Assembly: GCA_963573385.1 (NCBI GenBank)
Contig: CAUYLG010039330.1
Location: 1 to 64,000 of the forward strand
DNA from: Cacajao melanocephalus
Lineage: Eukaryota > Chordata > Mammalia > Primates > Pitheciidae
DNA length: 64,000 nucleotides
Direction: 5' to 3'
Part shown: in pieces, positions 33,560-47,204 of the stretch
Position numbering within the stretch: position 1 is the first letter of the stretch
Layout: the number at the start of each line of letters is the position of its first letter
The notes under the pieces: generated by a model
Told to the model about the DNA's origin: nothing
What the model saw: the letters and a program-made list of their open reading frames with translations, nothing else
Database searches by the model: none
Position numbers and translations under genes: made by a program

Positions 33560-34030
33560 AATTTTTTTTTCTGTTTGTAAACGTAATAATACATGCTTAT
33601 TGTAAAACATTGAAATTTTAGAAAAATATAAAGAAAACATCAAAAAATAATCCGTAATCCCATCATGTAGTGGAAATCATTGCTAATATTTTGGTGTATT
33701 TCTTTCCAGCCTTTCCTGTACACTTTCTTTTTTCTTGGTATAATTGAAATCAAATCATAGGTACAATTCTACATACTGCTTTTCTAAAAAATATCATTGT
33801 CACTAATACATGATTCTATGTTATCTTTTCTTCATAATCATAATGATGGTTACATCATAATCTGTTAATAAATGCAACCATTTTTTTTAGTTGATAAATT
33901 TTTGTATTGTTTTTAAGTATTTGACATTGCAATGCTATGATGGCCATTGTCTGCCTAAGTATTTTTCTAGTGTTTGGATTATTTCCTGGGTTGTATTTTT
34001 CAGATAATGTACGTCATATGCTCAGCACAG
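33560..34030 (-). mobile_element. Old LINE-1 (L1ME type), antisense
   Basis: 'cccatcatgtagtggaaatcattgctaatattttggtgtatttctttccagcc', 'gcttttctaaaaaatatca', 'gacattgcaatgctatgatggccattg' follow the antisense L1ME ORF2/3' region. Confidence 0.65.
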
Positions 34031-34547
34031 TACTTGACCCAAATATTACCAGTTGTTATTGTTAGAAGTTAAAACATTGGGTAAAAGGTAAGAATAACTT
34101 TCAAGTTCTGATATAGATTATTAATTTTTTTCAAAATTGTTTTAAGGATTTCTACTTCTGCAAGAGATAACATGACAGTCCCTCTTTTATTGTTTTGTCA
34201 CCCACAGTAAATATTCACACAAAAATAGCTTTGCTAATTATATAGTAAAACATAACATGCCATTGATGTAATTTCTATTTCTTTGAGTTGTGGTGCCAAA
34301 TATTAATTAGATGTTTATTGACCTTTCACGATTCCTTTTCTGTCTTCATTTTCTTTGACCATTGTAAGAGATTCTGGAAGCCCTGCTAGAGAACTTGGAC
34401 TTTAACCAATTGGCAATGGAGAGAGTTACTGAAGCTTTCAAGGTTTTTGCAGTTGTATAAAAATGATAATCTCAGTAACATAATTCATTGCTCTTTGATT
34501 ATTAGCTCTATAATAACACTATCACATATGGTTTTAAGAAGTATGAT
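34031..34547. other. Unassigned stretch
   Basis: No repeat or coding sequence recognised. Confidence 0.5.
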
Positions 34548-34680
34548 AATGATATACAATAGTAGCTCTTAATGTTATTTCATGATGATATACAATAGTA
34601 GCTCTTAATGTTATTTCATATGACAATAGTAGCTACTAATGTTATTTCATGATGATAATGAAATAACAATAGTAGCTCCC
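34548..34680 (+). repeat. Minisatellite of about 36-bp units, seeded from a MIR 5' end
   Basis: CAATAGTAGCTC recurs at 34557, 34593, 34624 and 34667 with spacing 36, 31 and 43. The first two units (ATGATATACAATAGTAGC...TTATTTC) are almost identical. The last copy runs directly into the MIR, so the repeated motif is the MIR head plus its upstream flank. Confidence 0.88.
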
Positions 34681-34790
34681 ACTTATTAAATGCCTCCTAT
34701 GTACCATTATTATATGGACAGTTTCAATATTATTTTAATTAATTCTCACAACACTATTAGGTATTATAATCTCTGCAGCATAGCTTAAAG
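34660..34790 (+). mobile_element. MIR 5' half
   Basis: 'agtagctcccacttattaaatgcctcctatgtacc...attaattctcacaacactattaggtattataatc' is sense MIR. Confidence 0.8.
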
Positions 34791-35339
34791 TTTAGGAGTG
34801 TCAAATATTCATCCTTCCTCTCTTCTGATTCTATCTAGTAGAGAACTAACACAAGGAACACAACTAACTACAATAACATTTCCAGACATTGTCTAAAGCT
34901 ACATTTGGGACTTGCCATGTGATTTATTTAACTGCTTAACCATAATGCATCTAAAATATAAATAATCTGCATTTTGTTCATATTTAACTGCACTGACTTC
35001 AAAAACATTTTTATTATTGTTGAACCTATTTCATAAAGAGAGATGATTTAATGGATGACCTCTTTGAGAAATGCCTCTTAGTAAAGTCATTAGGTAATTA
35101 GACTATTTAGGCATAATTAGACTATTTAGGTCCACAATTTCCCCAAGAAATTTTTCCTTAGTTTTGAGAAAGATTTTATGACATATTTCAATTGTAAAAA
35201 TGATGGAGGATTATCTAAACCAAGAAATGCAACAAACAAACAAAATTGGGTTCACAATGTTGACTTTGAATTATGGGTCACTCTTCAGCATTAATCAATT
35301 TTCATTCAAAAAATATATATTAGTTCTTAATAGTAGTTG
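34791..35339. other. Unassigned stretch
   Basis: Contains an 18-bp tandem pair (ATAATTAGACTATTTAGG, at about 35093-35130); otherwise nothing recognised. Confidence 0.5.
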
Positions 35340-35917
35340 AAAATTGAAACTTGCCCTCATAGAGGAGGACGTAAACCCCAACAATCCAACAAATTCTTTT
35401 GGAATTTTAAATTGCAATAAATACTTTCAAGAAAAATTACAGGAGACCTAAACAAGTAGTGGAGAAGCCAGCTCTGAGGAAGTGGTGTTTAGCCTGAGAT
35501 TCAAAGGATAAATTAGAAATAGCCTGGTGTATCAGAGGGAGAAGGTATTCTAGGGAAAGATCCTAAAGCAGGAAAGAGGGTGGGTGCTTTTAACAACTGA
35601 TAAGACCAGTGTGGTGAGAACCCAAGTTTGGTTGGAGATGAAGCAAAGAGGTGGAAAAGAAATCAATGATGCAAGACCCTGAAGGATGTTAACACTTTTG
35701 GAATTTATTCTAAGTGTGATGAAAAACCATGATTTTTTTTTAAAAAAGGAGTGACATGATCCTATTTACAGTTAAAAGGTTGTATTTGGCTACTGTAAGC
35801 AGAAAGACCAGATGGAGAAAAAAGCAGCTGGAGAGAGGCCAGTTAGGAGATGAGGAAGTGATATACTATGTTTTAATGGTGTCTTGGATTGGGGTCAGAA
35901 CACAGGAAATGAAAAAC
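35340..35917 (-). mobile_element. L2, long antisense fragment
   Basis: Runs in order through the antisense L2 3' half: 'cttgccctcatagaggagg', 'gctctgaggaagtggtgtttagcctgagattcaaagg', 'tgtgatgaaaaaccatgat', 'ggagtgacatgatcctatttac', 'ggctactgtaagcagaaagaccagatgg', 'ggagagaggccagttaggagatgagg', 'gtgtcttggattgggg'. Confidence 0.82.
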
Positions 35918-36007
35918 AAAGACCAATAGAAGAGAACAGAGGCCTCGGAGGCAATGCCACACATCTACAACTATCTGATTTTTTGACAAACCTGACAAAA
36001 GCAATAA
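35918..36007 (+). mobile_element. Orphan 90-bp LINE-1 ORF2 fragment
   Basis: 'gaccaatagaagagaacagaggcctcggaggcaatgccacacatctacaac...gacaaacctgacaaaa' is internal ORF2, about 90% identical to 62836-62912 of the downstream LINE-1 in this window. It lacks an L1 3' end, poly(A) and target-site duplication, and sits at the end of the L2. Confidence 0.88.
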
Positions 36008-39000
36008 CATTCTGCTTCTTATATTTATGGATGGAATAAAAAGCAATTAAAAGTTGAGGTCAGAGAGGGAGCAGAATTTTCATGGGTATTTCAATTCACA
36101 TGTTGATAAAATGTGTAAATAACATTATAATTAGTTCTCCCCAATCCTCACTTTCATTGAACAGCGATAGAGTAGTATGGTAAGTAGAGTTGTTTGTTTT
36201 TAAAGTAATAAACTGAAGTCACCTCTGTTATCACTGATATAAGGAGTGGGAAAACACGGGAGCTGTTCTAACCATGATCCTTAAAGGACTAAGCAGCATT
36301 TCCCACTCTCCACTAAACCTCCCTATCCACTGAATAAAATAACTACTGCAGAATAGCAATTTTCCCTTGCTTAAATTTGGTTTTAAAGTGAAGCATAACT
36401 TTCTGAATAATTATTTTCAGCTTGTAAATGATGTCTCTCTAAAGCCAACCAAGCATATAACAAGAAGATGAAGATGAGACTTATTTTCACTTCATTTCAC
36501 TTCTCTGTAATTGACAAGCTCTCGCTTGGTGTCAACTTTAAAAGATGACAAATCCTAAATCTTAGAGAACCCAATTCAGTAGTTCAGCTTTCTAAATTGT
36601 TTGTAAATTAATGTATATTTTCAAATGAGTCAGGCATGAAATATAAGATGATATCTATATTACAAAAAATATTAATTTCCTTGTCTTTCTCTTTTTCCCA
36701 GTTGAAGACAAAAGGTACAAGGAAAATATTCATTTTGTTAAGAGACTGTGAAAATGAACATATACTGTGCATTTTAGCAGTTTGGCTTTATCTTTTTTTA
36801 CACTAATTTATTTCCATCTTTTATAAAATACAGGTTATTCAGTTTGTAAAGCTCTGTGTGTTGATGAGGTGAAGATTTGTGACATGTGTCAATACATTAT
36901 ATTTTTAATGTAGGCTCATTTAGATTCAATAAATAAATTAATACTTGGAGCCCTGCTGGTTTAAAGGCTAGCCAGAGTCCTCTCTTTAGGTAGCCTTTGC
37001 CTCAGTTTACTGACATGTAAGTAAATGCTTCTGTGTTGTTTCTATGCAAACTGATTGACAGTTGCACAGCACTTTGTACATTTTTAGTTCTTGACTAAAC
37101 TTGCTATAACACTGATATCAGTGATTTGCTGAAGGGTACATAAGATAGACACTGAGATTTTCTGTTGCTCTCAAATAAAATTTCAGATAATTTTTTAGCC
37201 CCATCGATTAACTATATATTTTGTGTCCAACAGTTAACTCCAATATCACTATCAAAAAGTATCGATCTAAATTAATTAATGATCATTAGGGGACAGTCAA
37301 ATCATATTTCTCTTAAAGAAATCACATTTCATATGAGACTATTTCCTTAATACTTTAACATACTATATTAAGGAAAGCTAGGAAAATATCTCCATTTCAG
37401 GAAATCTGAGTGGAAAAATTTCCAAGTTGTTTTAAAAATTAGTTCTTCCTTGATCAACTGTCACAGTTATCATCAAATATTATTGGACATAAAATTAACA
37501 TAAATTAAATGAATTAATAAAAGCAAAGTACCTGTTTTAATGAACAAGATCACTTTCTCTCTGGGATAAGAAACAGTGACCAGTGAAGTAGTCAGTTAGG
37601 TCACAGTTAAATTCAACAGAGACTTTGTTTAGGAACATTATATAAAAGCATGTACTTGTGGAAATAAGAAGCACTTTAAATGTCATCTCACCTAACCTAA
37701 TTATTTTACAGAAAATATGAAGATAGGATAATTAATACAAATCTAAAAGGGGAAAAGTTAAGACAGTATTTTAAAATAGTCTTTTATATATCATGCATAT
37801 TTCATTATGTGTATTAGTGAAGAACACAAGGGTGACATTTTACATATTAAAAGATTCACGTCTGAGTTCAAGACTATGTCACTAACCACTGTGGTTTCAC
37901 AGTAATAAAGGGATAGCATAAAAGCTCAGCTACTTGAGTTGCTGATTCAGCTGCTGCCATCAACAAGGGGACAGCATTTTTATCTGACATAAGTCAATGA
38001 AGGGAATATAATTTAATGCAAAACTCTGTGATTGAAGAACAGAGAAGGAAACCAAAGACTCTAATTTGGGGTTCCAAAACAATTATGTATGAGTTCTTTG
38101 ATTTCAATGGTTCTAATATTACCGTTTCACTAATTAAAATTGAGTCTCTTGACTGAACATTTTTCATTGAACTCTTCTAAATGTATTTCTAAAATGCTCT
38201 GTCTCTACACTGCACCAATAATTTCTATATCCTGCCATTTGGCACAGTGTCTTGAATCTAGACAGTGTTAGTTACACTTACGAGTTTTGGTGATTTGTTT
38301 GTTCTGCCTTTGTGCTTGGTCCATTCATAAATTCCAGAAGCAAGAAGTATTATTTTATTATAATATAGTTATTTGTGTAGATTTCCATCTTTCCCTTAGA
38401 TTCTGTGATTCTTAAGGGCATCAGTTTTTTTATTTTATTCGTAATGCCAAGTAAGTGCCATGATCTGGGTAGGTGCTAAGAAAAAAAAATTTCAAGAAAA
38501 AAAAGAATGAATGTGAATGCATTTCCAGGATTATCAATTGTTCTTCCAATAAGCTAGCTATATATATTCCTGTCAGTTCTGTCTTACATGTAAGATATGT
38601 TTTTAAAAACAGTTATAAAGGTATCTAATACATGAAGTCACATTTTCTTACTCTCCTCTGAGACTTACAGGGTTGGGACATAGCTCATTCTTAAAATGCT
38701 AGTATCCAGGCACAGCAACCATTTTGCAAAGCAGCTGTATCTGATTTCTTCATTTCCCTGAAAGAATTTCTAGATAACATAAAGAAAATGGGATTATCTA
38801 AGGAAGCAAAGACACTAAAGTCTATTGATTAAGGTTTTTGATTATCCATGTTATAGCTTTCCTCTATTGCCCTGATAAATACTTGGTTGCTCATATCATT
38901 ATCACCACCAATACTTGCACTTGGAAGATCATTAAAATACTTAGTTAAGGGGGTCTTTCATAGATCAATGCCTAACAGAATGCATTAGATTCATATGAAA

Positions 39001-39245
39001 CTCAAAAAAAATTAAATATCTGAAAGAGATAACCTGATTATGGGTTTATTTTCTAATGCTATATTTGCTCTATTGGTCTGATCAATAGTATTGCTAAATT
39101 ACTCTTAAGTAAAAGATGTTGTGAACAATTATGCACCTACTTTGACATGATTTTGTTTGTTCATTTGATGATCAGAGCTTTCTCATGGTTTCTAGATGCA
39201 ATCTCTTCTACCTTTCATAGTATACACAACTTCTTTGGTTTAGAA
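36008..39245. other. Repeat-free 3.2-kb block
   Basis: The longest stretch in the window in which I see no interspersed repeat. AT-rich, no splice-flanked coding frames. Contains a POU-like site next to a PBX-MEIS-type site (37044-37061) and homeodomain-type ATTAATTAATGATCATTAG at 37271-37289. Repeat-poor blocks within introns may hold regulatory sequence, but conservation cannot be seen from one sequence. Confidence 0.5.
37044..37061 (+). promoter_or_regulatory. Candidate composite POU / PBX-MEIS binding site
   Basis: ATGCAAAC (37044-37051) is one base from the octamer; it is followed directly by TGATTGACAG (37052-37061), the exact PBX-MEIS composite consensus. A 10-mer is expected by chance roughly once per several hundred kb to 1 Mb on both strands, so presence in a repeat-free block is suggestive only. 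Confidence 0.35.
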
Positions 39246-39476
39246 AAAGGGTTGGCAAGCCCTTTCTGTAAAGGGACACAGAATAAATATTTTCAGTTTT
39301 TGGGCCATGTGGTCCCTGTCACAGGTACTCCACTCTGTTACTGTAGCATGAAAGCAGTCATAGACAATACATATAACAAAATAGACAGGGCTGTTGTTCA
39401 ATAAAATTTCATGTATAAAAACAGGTGGGAGGCTGAATTTGGAGTCATCAGTTGCCAATCCCTGGAACTTATTTTC
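39246..39476 (+). mobile_element. hAT-type non-autonomous DNA transposon
   Basis: 'gggttggcaagccctttctgtaaagggacacagaataaatattttcag', 'gggccatgtggtccctgtcac', 'atagacaatacatataacaaaatagacagggctgtt', 'caataaaatttc' and the end 'gttgccaatccctgg' form a complete element with ~14-bp diverged inverted ends. No clear 8-bp TSD. The 85-codon frame 39147-39404 is chance. Confidence 0.75.
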
Positions 39477-39877
39477 AAATGTCATTTTCAACAATGTTGT
39501 ACTATTTTTTTAGATCCAGAAAAAAAATATACAATTGTGATTCCACTATCAAGCACTTAAAATAGTATAATCTTCTATTATAGGTCACATCAATTCTCAG
39601 GCTTAGAGCTCAAATCTGTGGAGTAATAGCAGTATGTCCTTTCTACCTCTTTTGCATAGATGGAACTACTGTATGTGAAAGTTTTCTGTTTTGATCACTT
39701 GTGAAGTGCTATATAAAGCCAGTGTAGGATTATTTTGGAAGTCTTTGAATCTGTGAAATTATTGAGATCAAAAGTTCTTAAACAGTTGGTCCTAAAAATG
39801 TAATAATTATTTAAAAATTAGTTTTTATGAGGTTTTTAAAATGTGACTATATTATGGTAGACAAAATACATGCTTAA

Positions 39878-40260
39878 TGTATTAGTTCATTCTCACACTG
39901 CTATAACAAACTGCCCAAGACTGGGTAATTTATAAAGGAAAAAGGTTTAATTGACTCACAGTTCCACATGGCTAGGAAGGCCTCAGAAAGCATTCACTCA
40001 TGGCAGAAGGGGAAGCAAATACTTCCTCCTTCACATGGCAGTAGGAAAGACAAGTGCTGAGAAAGGATAAAAATCTCCTTATAAAACCATCTGATCTCAT
40101 GAGAATTCACTATCATGAGAACAGCATGGGGGTAACCGCCCCCATGATTCAGTTAACTCCCACTGGGTCCCTCCCCTGACACATGAGGATTATAGGAACT
40201 ATAACCAACCTAATACCATTAAAGATGAGATTCAAGATGAGATACCATTCAACCATATTA
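39878..40260 (-). repeat. THE1 3' LTR
   Basis: Begins TGTATTAGTTCATTCTC on the plus strand and ends near AACCATATTA. It is about 19 bp longer than the 5' LTR because of an extra GATGAGATTCAA-type duplication near 40225-40245. Confidence 0.9.
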
Positions 40261-41789
40261 TTTTGCCCCTGGTCCCTCCCAAATCTCTTGTCCTCACATT
40301 TCAAAACACAATAATTCCTGTCCATTAGTTCCTCAAGACTTACTTCATTCTAGCATTAGCCCAAAAGTCCGAGTCTGAAATCTCTTCTGAGACAAGGCAA
40401 GTTTCTTCCACCTATGAGCCAGATAGTTACTTCCTAGATAAAATGGGGGTATAGACATTGAGTAAATACACTCATTACTAATGGGAGAAGTTGGCTAAAA
40501 CAAAAGGGGCTACAGGCCTCATGCAAGTCCAAAAGATAACAGGGTAGTCATTAAACCTAAAAGTTCCAAAATTATCTCCTTTGACTCCATGTCTCACATC
40601 CAGGGAATGCTGATGCAAAGGGGGCCTCCTACGACAGCCTTGGGCAGCTCCACCCCTGTGGCTTTGCAGGGTACAGTCCCCTTCCCTGGCTGCTTCCACA
40701 GCTGTGATTGAGTATCTGTGGCTTTTCTGGGCACATGGTACAAGCTGTGGTGCATCTACCATTCTGGGATCTGGAGGATGGCGACCCTCTTGTCACAGCT
40801 CCACTAGCCAGTGCCCCAGTGGGGACTCTGTGTGGGGGCTCTTGCCCCACATTTCCCTTCTGCACTGCCCTAGCAGAGGTTATCCATAAGGGCTTCACCC
40901 CTACTGCAAACTTCTGCCTGCACATCCAGGAGTTTGCATACATCCTCTGAAATCTAGGTAGAGGTTTCCAAACATCAATTCTTGACTTCTGTGTACTCAC
41001 AGACCCAACACCATGTGAGGGCTGGTGATGGAGCTTTTTTGGAGCTTGCACCCTCTGACACAATGACCCAAGTTGTACCTTGGCCCCTTTTATCCATGGT
41101 TAGAGCTGGCACAGCTAGGATGCAGGGCACCAAGTCCTGAAGCTGCATACAGCAATAAAGGTCTAGACCTGTCCCAATAAACTGTTTTATCCTCCTAGGC
41201 CTCTGGGCCTGTGATGGGAGGGGTAGCCTTAAGGTCTCTGACATGCCCTGGAGACATTTTCCCCATTATCTTGGCAATTAACGTTTGGTTCCCCATTATT
41301 TATTGCAAATTTCTGCAGCTGGCTTGAATTTCTACTCAGAAAATGGGTTGTTCTTTTCTGTTGTATCATCAGGCTACAAATTTTCTGAACTGTTAAGCTC
41401 TGTTACCTCTTGAATGCCTTGCTGCTTAAAAATTTCTTCCACTAGATATTCTAAATCATCTCTCTCAAGTTCAAAGTTCCACAAATGTCTAGATCAGGGT
41501 CAAAATGCTGCCAGTCTCTTAGCTAAAGCATGGTAACAGTCACCTTTGCGCCAGTTTCCAACAAGTTCCTCATCTTCATCTGAGACCACCTCAGCCTGAA
41601 CGTCATTGTCCATATCACTGTCAGCATTTTGGTCAAAGCTACTCAACAAGTCTCTAGGAAGTTTCACACTTTGCTGTCTTTTTCTTTGCCCTCCAAACTG
41701 TTCCAATCTCTGCCTGTTACCCAGTTGCAAAGTCACTTCCACATTTTCAGGTATCCTTATAGCAGCACCCACTCCTGGTACTAATTTAC
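40261..41789 (-). mobile_element. THE1 internal region
   Basis: Starts on the plus strand with 'ttttgcccctggtccctcccaaatctc' and ends 'cctggtactaattta', as in THE1 internal sequence. Broken by multiple stops relative to the family's single ORF. Confidence 0.9.
41500..41772 (-). pseudogene. THE1 internal ORF, N-terminal remnant
   Basis: A 90-codon open frame just downstream of the 5' LTR, ending at 41500. It has an acidic centre (DSDMDNDVQAEVVSDEDEE) typical of the single MaLR ORF, whose function is unknown, sometimes described as gag-like. A further decayed piece of the ORF region is the 144-codon frame at 40629-41063. No evidence of current use. Confidence 0.6.
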
Positions 41790-42153
41790 TGTATCAGCTC
41801 ATTCTCATGATTCTGTAAAGAACTGCTTGAGACTGCACAATAAGGGAAAGAGGTTTAATTAACTCACGGTTCAGCATGACTTGGGAGACCTCAGGAAACT
41901 TTCAGTCATGGCAGAAGGGGAAACAAAGATGTCCTTCACATGGCAGCAGGAGAAAGAAGTGCCAAGCAAAGGGGGAATAGTGTCTTATAAAATCATTAGA
42001 TCTCATGAGAATTCACTATCACGAGAACAGCATGGGGGTAATCACCCTCATGATTCAAATGACTTTCCACCAGATTCCTCCTATGAAATGTGGGGATTAT
42101 GGAAACTACAATTCAAGATGAGATTTGGGTGGGGACACAGCCAAACCACATCA
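41790..42153 (-). repeat. THE1 5' LTR
   Basis: TGTATCAGCTCATTCTC at the left and AACCACATCA at the right on the plus strand; 364 bp. As the 5' LTR it would hold the ancestral promoter, directing transcription toward lower coordinates. Confidence 0.9.
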
Positions 42154-42158
42154 CTTAA

Positions 42159-42898
42159 TTTATGTTAAATTACTTCCTATTGGTATCTTTGACTTCTTAG
42201 TTATACTAGTGTTTTAAGAATTTATTCTTGATGACTCAATAATTCCTTACAGTAAGCATGATTGAAAACTAAGAAATAATTCAGTGATTCAAAAATACCA
42301 AGGAATTTGGTCCAATGGCTATGTTAACATAAATAATTATATTATTCTAATCATACCTTTTTGGTCTTCTCTAATCATTTCAAAGCAGATTTTACTAGCT
42401 TCTCAAAAATGTATTTTCAATATGTAAAAGTGTATTCTATATCTAGCAGCAGAGTCCAGGAAGAAAATGCAGTACACATTCACTGAACTGTGAAATGTGA
42501 AAATCTATTCAACTCCATTAACTGGAAAATATACATCATCCACTAACGTACTGGACAATGAATGACTCTATATGGAGCACTACATGTCCAAATTACTGCA
42601 AGATGAACAGTTAGATGTTGCAGATAACAGTTTACATATTTTAACAGAAAAGTGAGCAGTGACATTGACCTTGCTGTCCTTTCAAAAGCTTAATTATCTC
42701 CAATTCCAAAGAGAACTCTAGGAATTTTAGAAAATACTCCGATAGAACAATTCAAAACTTTTATTTCCAGTGTAAAGAAAAAGTAAATTATTTGCAACAC
42801 TTTTTATTTTTATAAAACTTGTAACCCTTCCAGACTTTAGAATAATTTTTGTTTATTGGGCATCTATTAAATGCCCAAGTAAATACATTTTATATACA
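42159..42898. other. Unassigned stretch
   Basis: AT-rich; no repeat or coding sequence recognised. Confidence 0.5.
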
Positions 42899-43038
42899 AC
42901 TAAATTTTCTTCTTCTTTTTCAGACACATGGTCTATTTTGCCCAGGCTGGTCTCAAACTCCTGGCCTCAACTGAACTTTCCACTTCAGCCTCCCAAATTG
43001 CTGGAATTATAGGCATGAGGCATTGTGCCTGATCCCCA
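42899..43038 (-). mobile_element. Free left Alu monomer (FLAM-like)
   Basis: Read on the minus strand it is a single Alu left arm ('ataattccagcaatttgggaggctgaag...ggccaggagtttgagaccagcctgggcaaaatag'), about 135 bp, with no right monomer. Old and diverged. Confidence 0.78.
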
Positions 43039-43149
43039 CCTACTTATGTAGGGAAGATTGTAACATACCAAAAGTTAGCAAAAATTTTATTTAGAAATTT
43101 TCATATATTCAAGTGAAAGTGCTGCCATATAAGTAGTTGACCAGATTAT

Positions 43150-43277
43150 TATTTTTTTTAGAAATGGGGGTTTTGTTATGTTGTTCAGGCTGGTTTAGAA
43201 CTCCTAACTTCAGGTGGTCCTCCTACCTTGACCTCCCAAAAAATTGAGATCACACTCATGCCACTGTGCCTGGTCTG
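43150..43277 (-). mobile_element. Second free left Alu monomer (FLAM-like)
   Basis: Same arm and strand ('ggcacagtggcatgagtgtgatctcaattttttgggaggtcaagg...ttctaaaccagcctgaacaac'), about 128 bp, 110 bp from the first. Not the missing right monomer of that copy. Confidence 0.78.
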
Positions 43278-44234
43278 TTGCAAGTTTTGAGCAGTAGAAT
43301 GTACAAAATTACTTGATATTTTAATGCATTCTTTCATCTTTGACTGAAACTCTACCATGCAAATTCTAACACTGAATCCTAAATATGAGGAGGACTTCAC
43401 AAAATTAAAACTGATCAGACACATTTTGAAAACACTAATGGACTAAAAGCTACAAGACTTTAGCTTCATTCATATTTTCTTGGGACTGGAGCCAATTGAT
43501 TTCAATTATAAGAGAAAATATAGATATTCATGATCGTGTATGAAATGTTGAGGAATCAAAGATTATGCCTAAAAACATGCATAATTCTAGGTTCTATCAT
43601 ATAAGCTTTCTGAAAATCTTGCCCTATTCCTGAGATTCACAATACATTGGTTTGTACCTTACACCACCCATCAGGTTTTATTGTTCTGATTTTCAGAACC
43701 TGTTATATATTAAGTTCATGAACTTTCCATATACTATATTTAACCCTACTTGTTTAAAGTCTACCTAAGCCATAGAAATATTTCTATTATATATGCTAAA
43801 TTTTAAAAATCTTTTTCAGTCTACTTTTTTTGGACCTTCTGTAAATCTTAAACCTTGTAGAAAGTTTTATAAGCTAAGGTCTGGCTACTTGGTCATTGGA
43901 ATTTATTTGTAAAGCTGTTACCAATTTTAAATTTGGTAATAAATTTTTAATTGATCAGTAAAAAAATAGGCATATGGTATGTACATCATTTGTTTTGAAG
44001 GAAATTTCCAATTTCTATAATTATGATCTAATATATGATATCAAGAACTCAAAGGTGTTTTTATATGAGAAAGATCAAGCCATTTCAAATGTTTAAGGCC
44101 TAATAAAAGTATCTTTTAGAAGGCAAGAAAAATTAATGTAATGCAAAATTATAGAAAGAAAACACTGAAATATGAACAACAGTTATTTGTGAGTGTTCCC
44201 TTCTTTCCCACTTTCTCCTATTTTCAAAAATTTT
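43278..44234. other. Unassigned AT-rich stretch
   Basis: No repeat recognised. A perfect octamer ATGCAAAT occurs near 43359; isolated and not interpreted. Confidence 0.45.

Positions 44235-47204
<2,970 letters not shown>

Larger units (their letters stand above)
39873..42158 (-). mobile_element. THE1-type MaLR retroelement with both LTRs and TSD
   Basis: Complete element at 39878-42153 in minus orientation: 3' LTR 39878-40260, internal region 40261-41789, 5' LTR 41790-42153, flanked by the 5-bp duplication CTTAA at 39873-39877 and 42154-42158. Total about 2.28 kb, the usual THE1 size. It encodes no reverse transcriptase in any family member; mobilisation used ERVL enzymes in trans. Transcription would run leftward. 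Confidence 0.95.

Noticed and set aside
40150..40190. PRDM9-like CCTCCCT motif in the THE1 LTR as a recombination hotspot
   Set aside because: The closest string (CCTCCCCTGACAC) breaks the required T at position 7, so the motif is not met.
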